NCBI GenBank assembly: GCA_963817885.1
Contig: CAWFQE010000006.1
Coordinates: 124,001 to 188,000, forward strand
DNA length: 64,000 nt
Direction: 5' to 3'
From: CAVOHU01 sp963817885
Lineage (GTDB): Bacteria > Acidobacteriota > Vicinamibacteria > Vicinamibacterales > JAKQTR01
A program made the translations under genes and the position numbers. The notes beneath the pieces were generated by a model. It made no database searches, was not told where the DNA came from, and saw only the letters and a program-made list of their open reading frames with translations. This document shows, one piece after another, positions 63,674 through 64,000 of the stretch (the first letter of the stretch is position 1; each line of letters opens with the position of its first letter).

Positions 63674-64000
63674 TCAGGCCTGTTGGCTGACGATATCGAG
63701 TCGCACCCGCGCCGGGCGGGAGCCGAGCTGTGCGAACCACATCACCTGTGAGGACACGCAGTCGAATTCGATCAGGTAGCGGCCGGCTCGAAGCGGCGCC
63801 AGCACAACCCGGCACGTGAGAGACTCGCCCGGAGGGATTGGCCTCGGTGGCTCAGTCAGGTTTCCCCGCCAGGCTCCGAAGTCCAGCAGCCGTCCAGCCT
63901 CGTCGTAAAGATGGGCGCCGAGCGCGACCCCGCCGTGGACTTCGTCCGACGCGAGCCACCGTGCAGCGCCGACGTTGGTGACGCGGACGTCGATCTCCAG
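63674..64000 (-). CDS. C-terminal Ig-like domain of a glycosyltransferase- or methyltransferase-type protein (partial)
   Basis: The frame is open from base 64000 and ends at the TGA 63676-63674, giving the last 108 residues; the N-terminus is outside. It reads like the Ig-like beta-sandwich found at the end of some glycosyltransferases and related envelope enzymes: VTNVGAARWLASD, VALGAHLYDEAGRLLDFG, PIPPGESLTCRVVLAPL, GRYLIEFDCVSSQVMWFAQLGSRP. The catalytic part cannot be seen, so the function is open. Confidence 0.6.
   Translation of the reverse strand: MEIDVRVTNVGAARWLASDEVHGGVALGAHLYDEAGRLLDFGAWRGNLTEPPRPIPPGESLTCRVVLAPLRAGRYLIEFDCVSSQVMWFAQLGSRPARVRLDIVSQQA

Overview
The window is high-GC bacterial chromosome from what looks like a soil or sediment Acidobacteriota, probably Vicinamibacteria-like. 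This is an inference from gene style, not from a marker gene. The pointers are a serine/threonine kinase fused to a WD40-like propeller, a sortilin/VPS10-type BNR protein, beta-lactamase-fold serine hydrolases, a membrane-anchored PQQ-type propeller protein, DUF5666 lipoproteins and a DUF3516 helicase. I see no tRNA, rRNA, CRISPR array, phage gene, transposase or integrase.

Layout. 1-4.2 kb: a secreted protein fragment, a Tat-signal FkbM methyltransferase, an isoprenylcysteine-type methyltransferase and a PQQ-like propeller protein. 4.3-8.5 kb: a NatA/NatB-type ABC exporter operon whose second permease is fused to a CPBP protease domain. 8.6-9.5 kb: a diguanylate cyclase. 9.6-15.0 kb (minus strand): formate dehydrogenase-N operon fdnGHI-fdhE; fdnG is a selenoprotein gene with an in-frame TGA at residue 195 followed by a SECIS-like hairpin. 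15.2-22.7 kb: a small beta-barrel protein, an ABCB exporter, a quinone-oxidoreductase-type dehydrogenase and a large BNR propeller protein. 22.8-33.6 kb: a hypothetical membrane protein, then the heme operon hemX-hemA-hemC-hemD-hemB-hemE-hemN-hemH-hemG (only hemL absent). 33.7-37.2 kb (minus): a Fpg/Nei DNA glycosylase and a DUF3516 helicase. 37.6-47.4 kb: secreted or envelope proteins (propeller, two outer-membrane-barrel candidates, LysM murein endopeptidase, alpha/beta hydrolase, DUF5666 lipoprotein, serine hydrolase). 47.4-51.7 kb (minus): a 1427-residue 2-hydroxyacyl-CoA dehydratase activase fusion. 52.1-54.8 kb: the kinase-propeller. 54.8-64 kb (minus): a lipoprotein, then the cluster serine hydrolase - PgsW-like - DUF6305-like - 11/12-TM permease - 57-residue membrane protein - M14 deacylase - C69 dipeptidase, and the C-terminus of a protein with an Ig-like domain.

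How the genes fit together. The heme operon supplies heme b, used among others by the FdnI cytochrome b. FDH-N, HemN and the dehydratase activase point to anaerobic or microaerobic capacity, while an oxygen-dependent-type HemG/HemY points to a facultative life. The minus-strand cluster at 55-62 kb is the best candidate for an undescribed system: envelope-located handling of gamma-glutamyl, N-acyl or short peptides, joining a poly-gamma-glutamate-type protein, an orphan DctM-like permease, a tiny two-helix membrane protein and two hydrolases.

Two caveats. At least nine clearly conserved genes carry ten single-base frameshifts, all of the same +1 sense, and removing one base restores family-normal length each time; this looks like uncorrected long-read error rather than gene decay. 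Start codons are often ambiguous (GTG/TTG are common) and were chosen by Shine-Dalgarno spacing and domain start.
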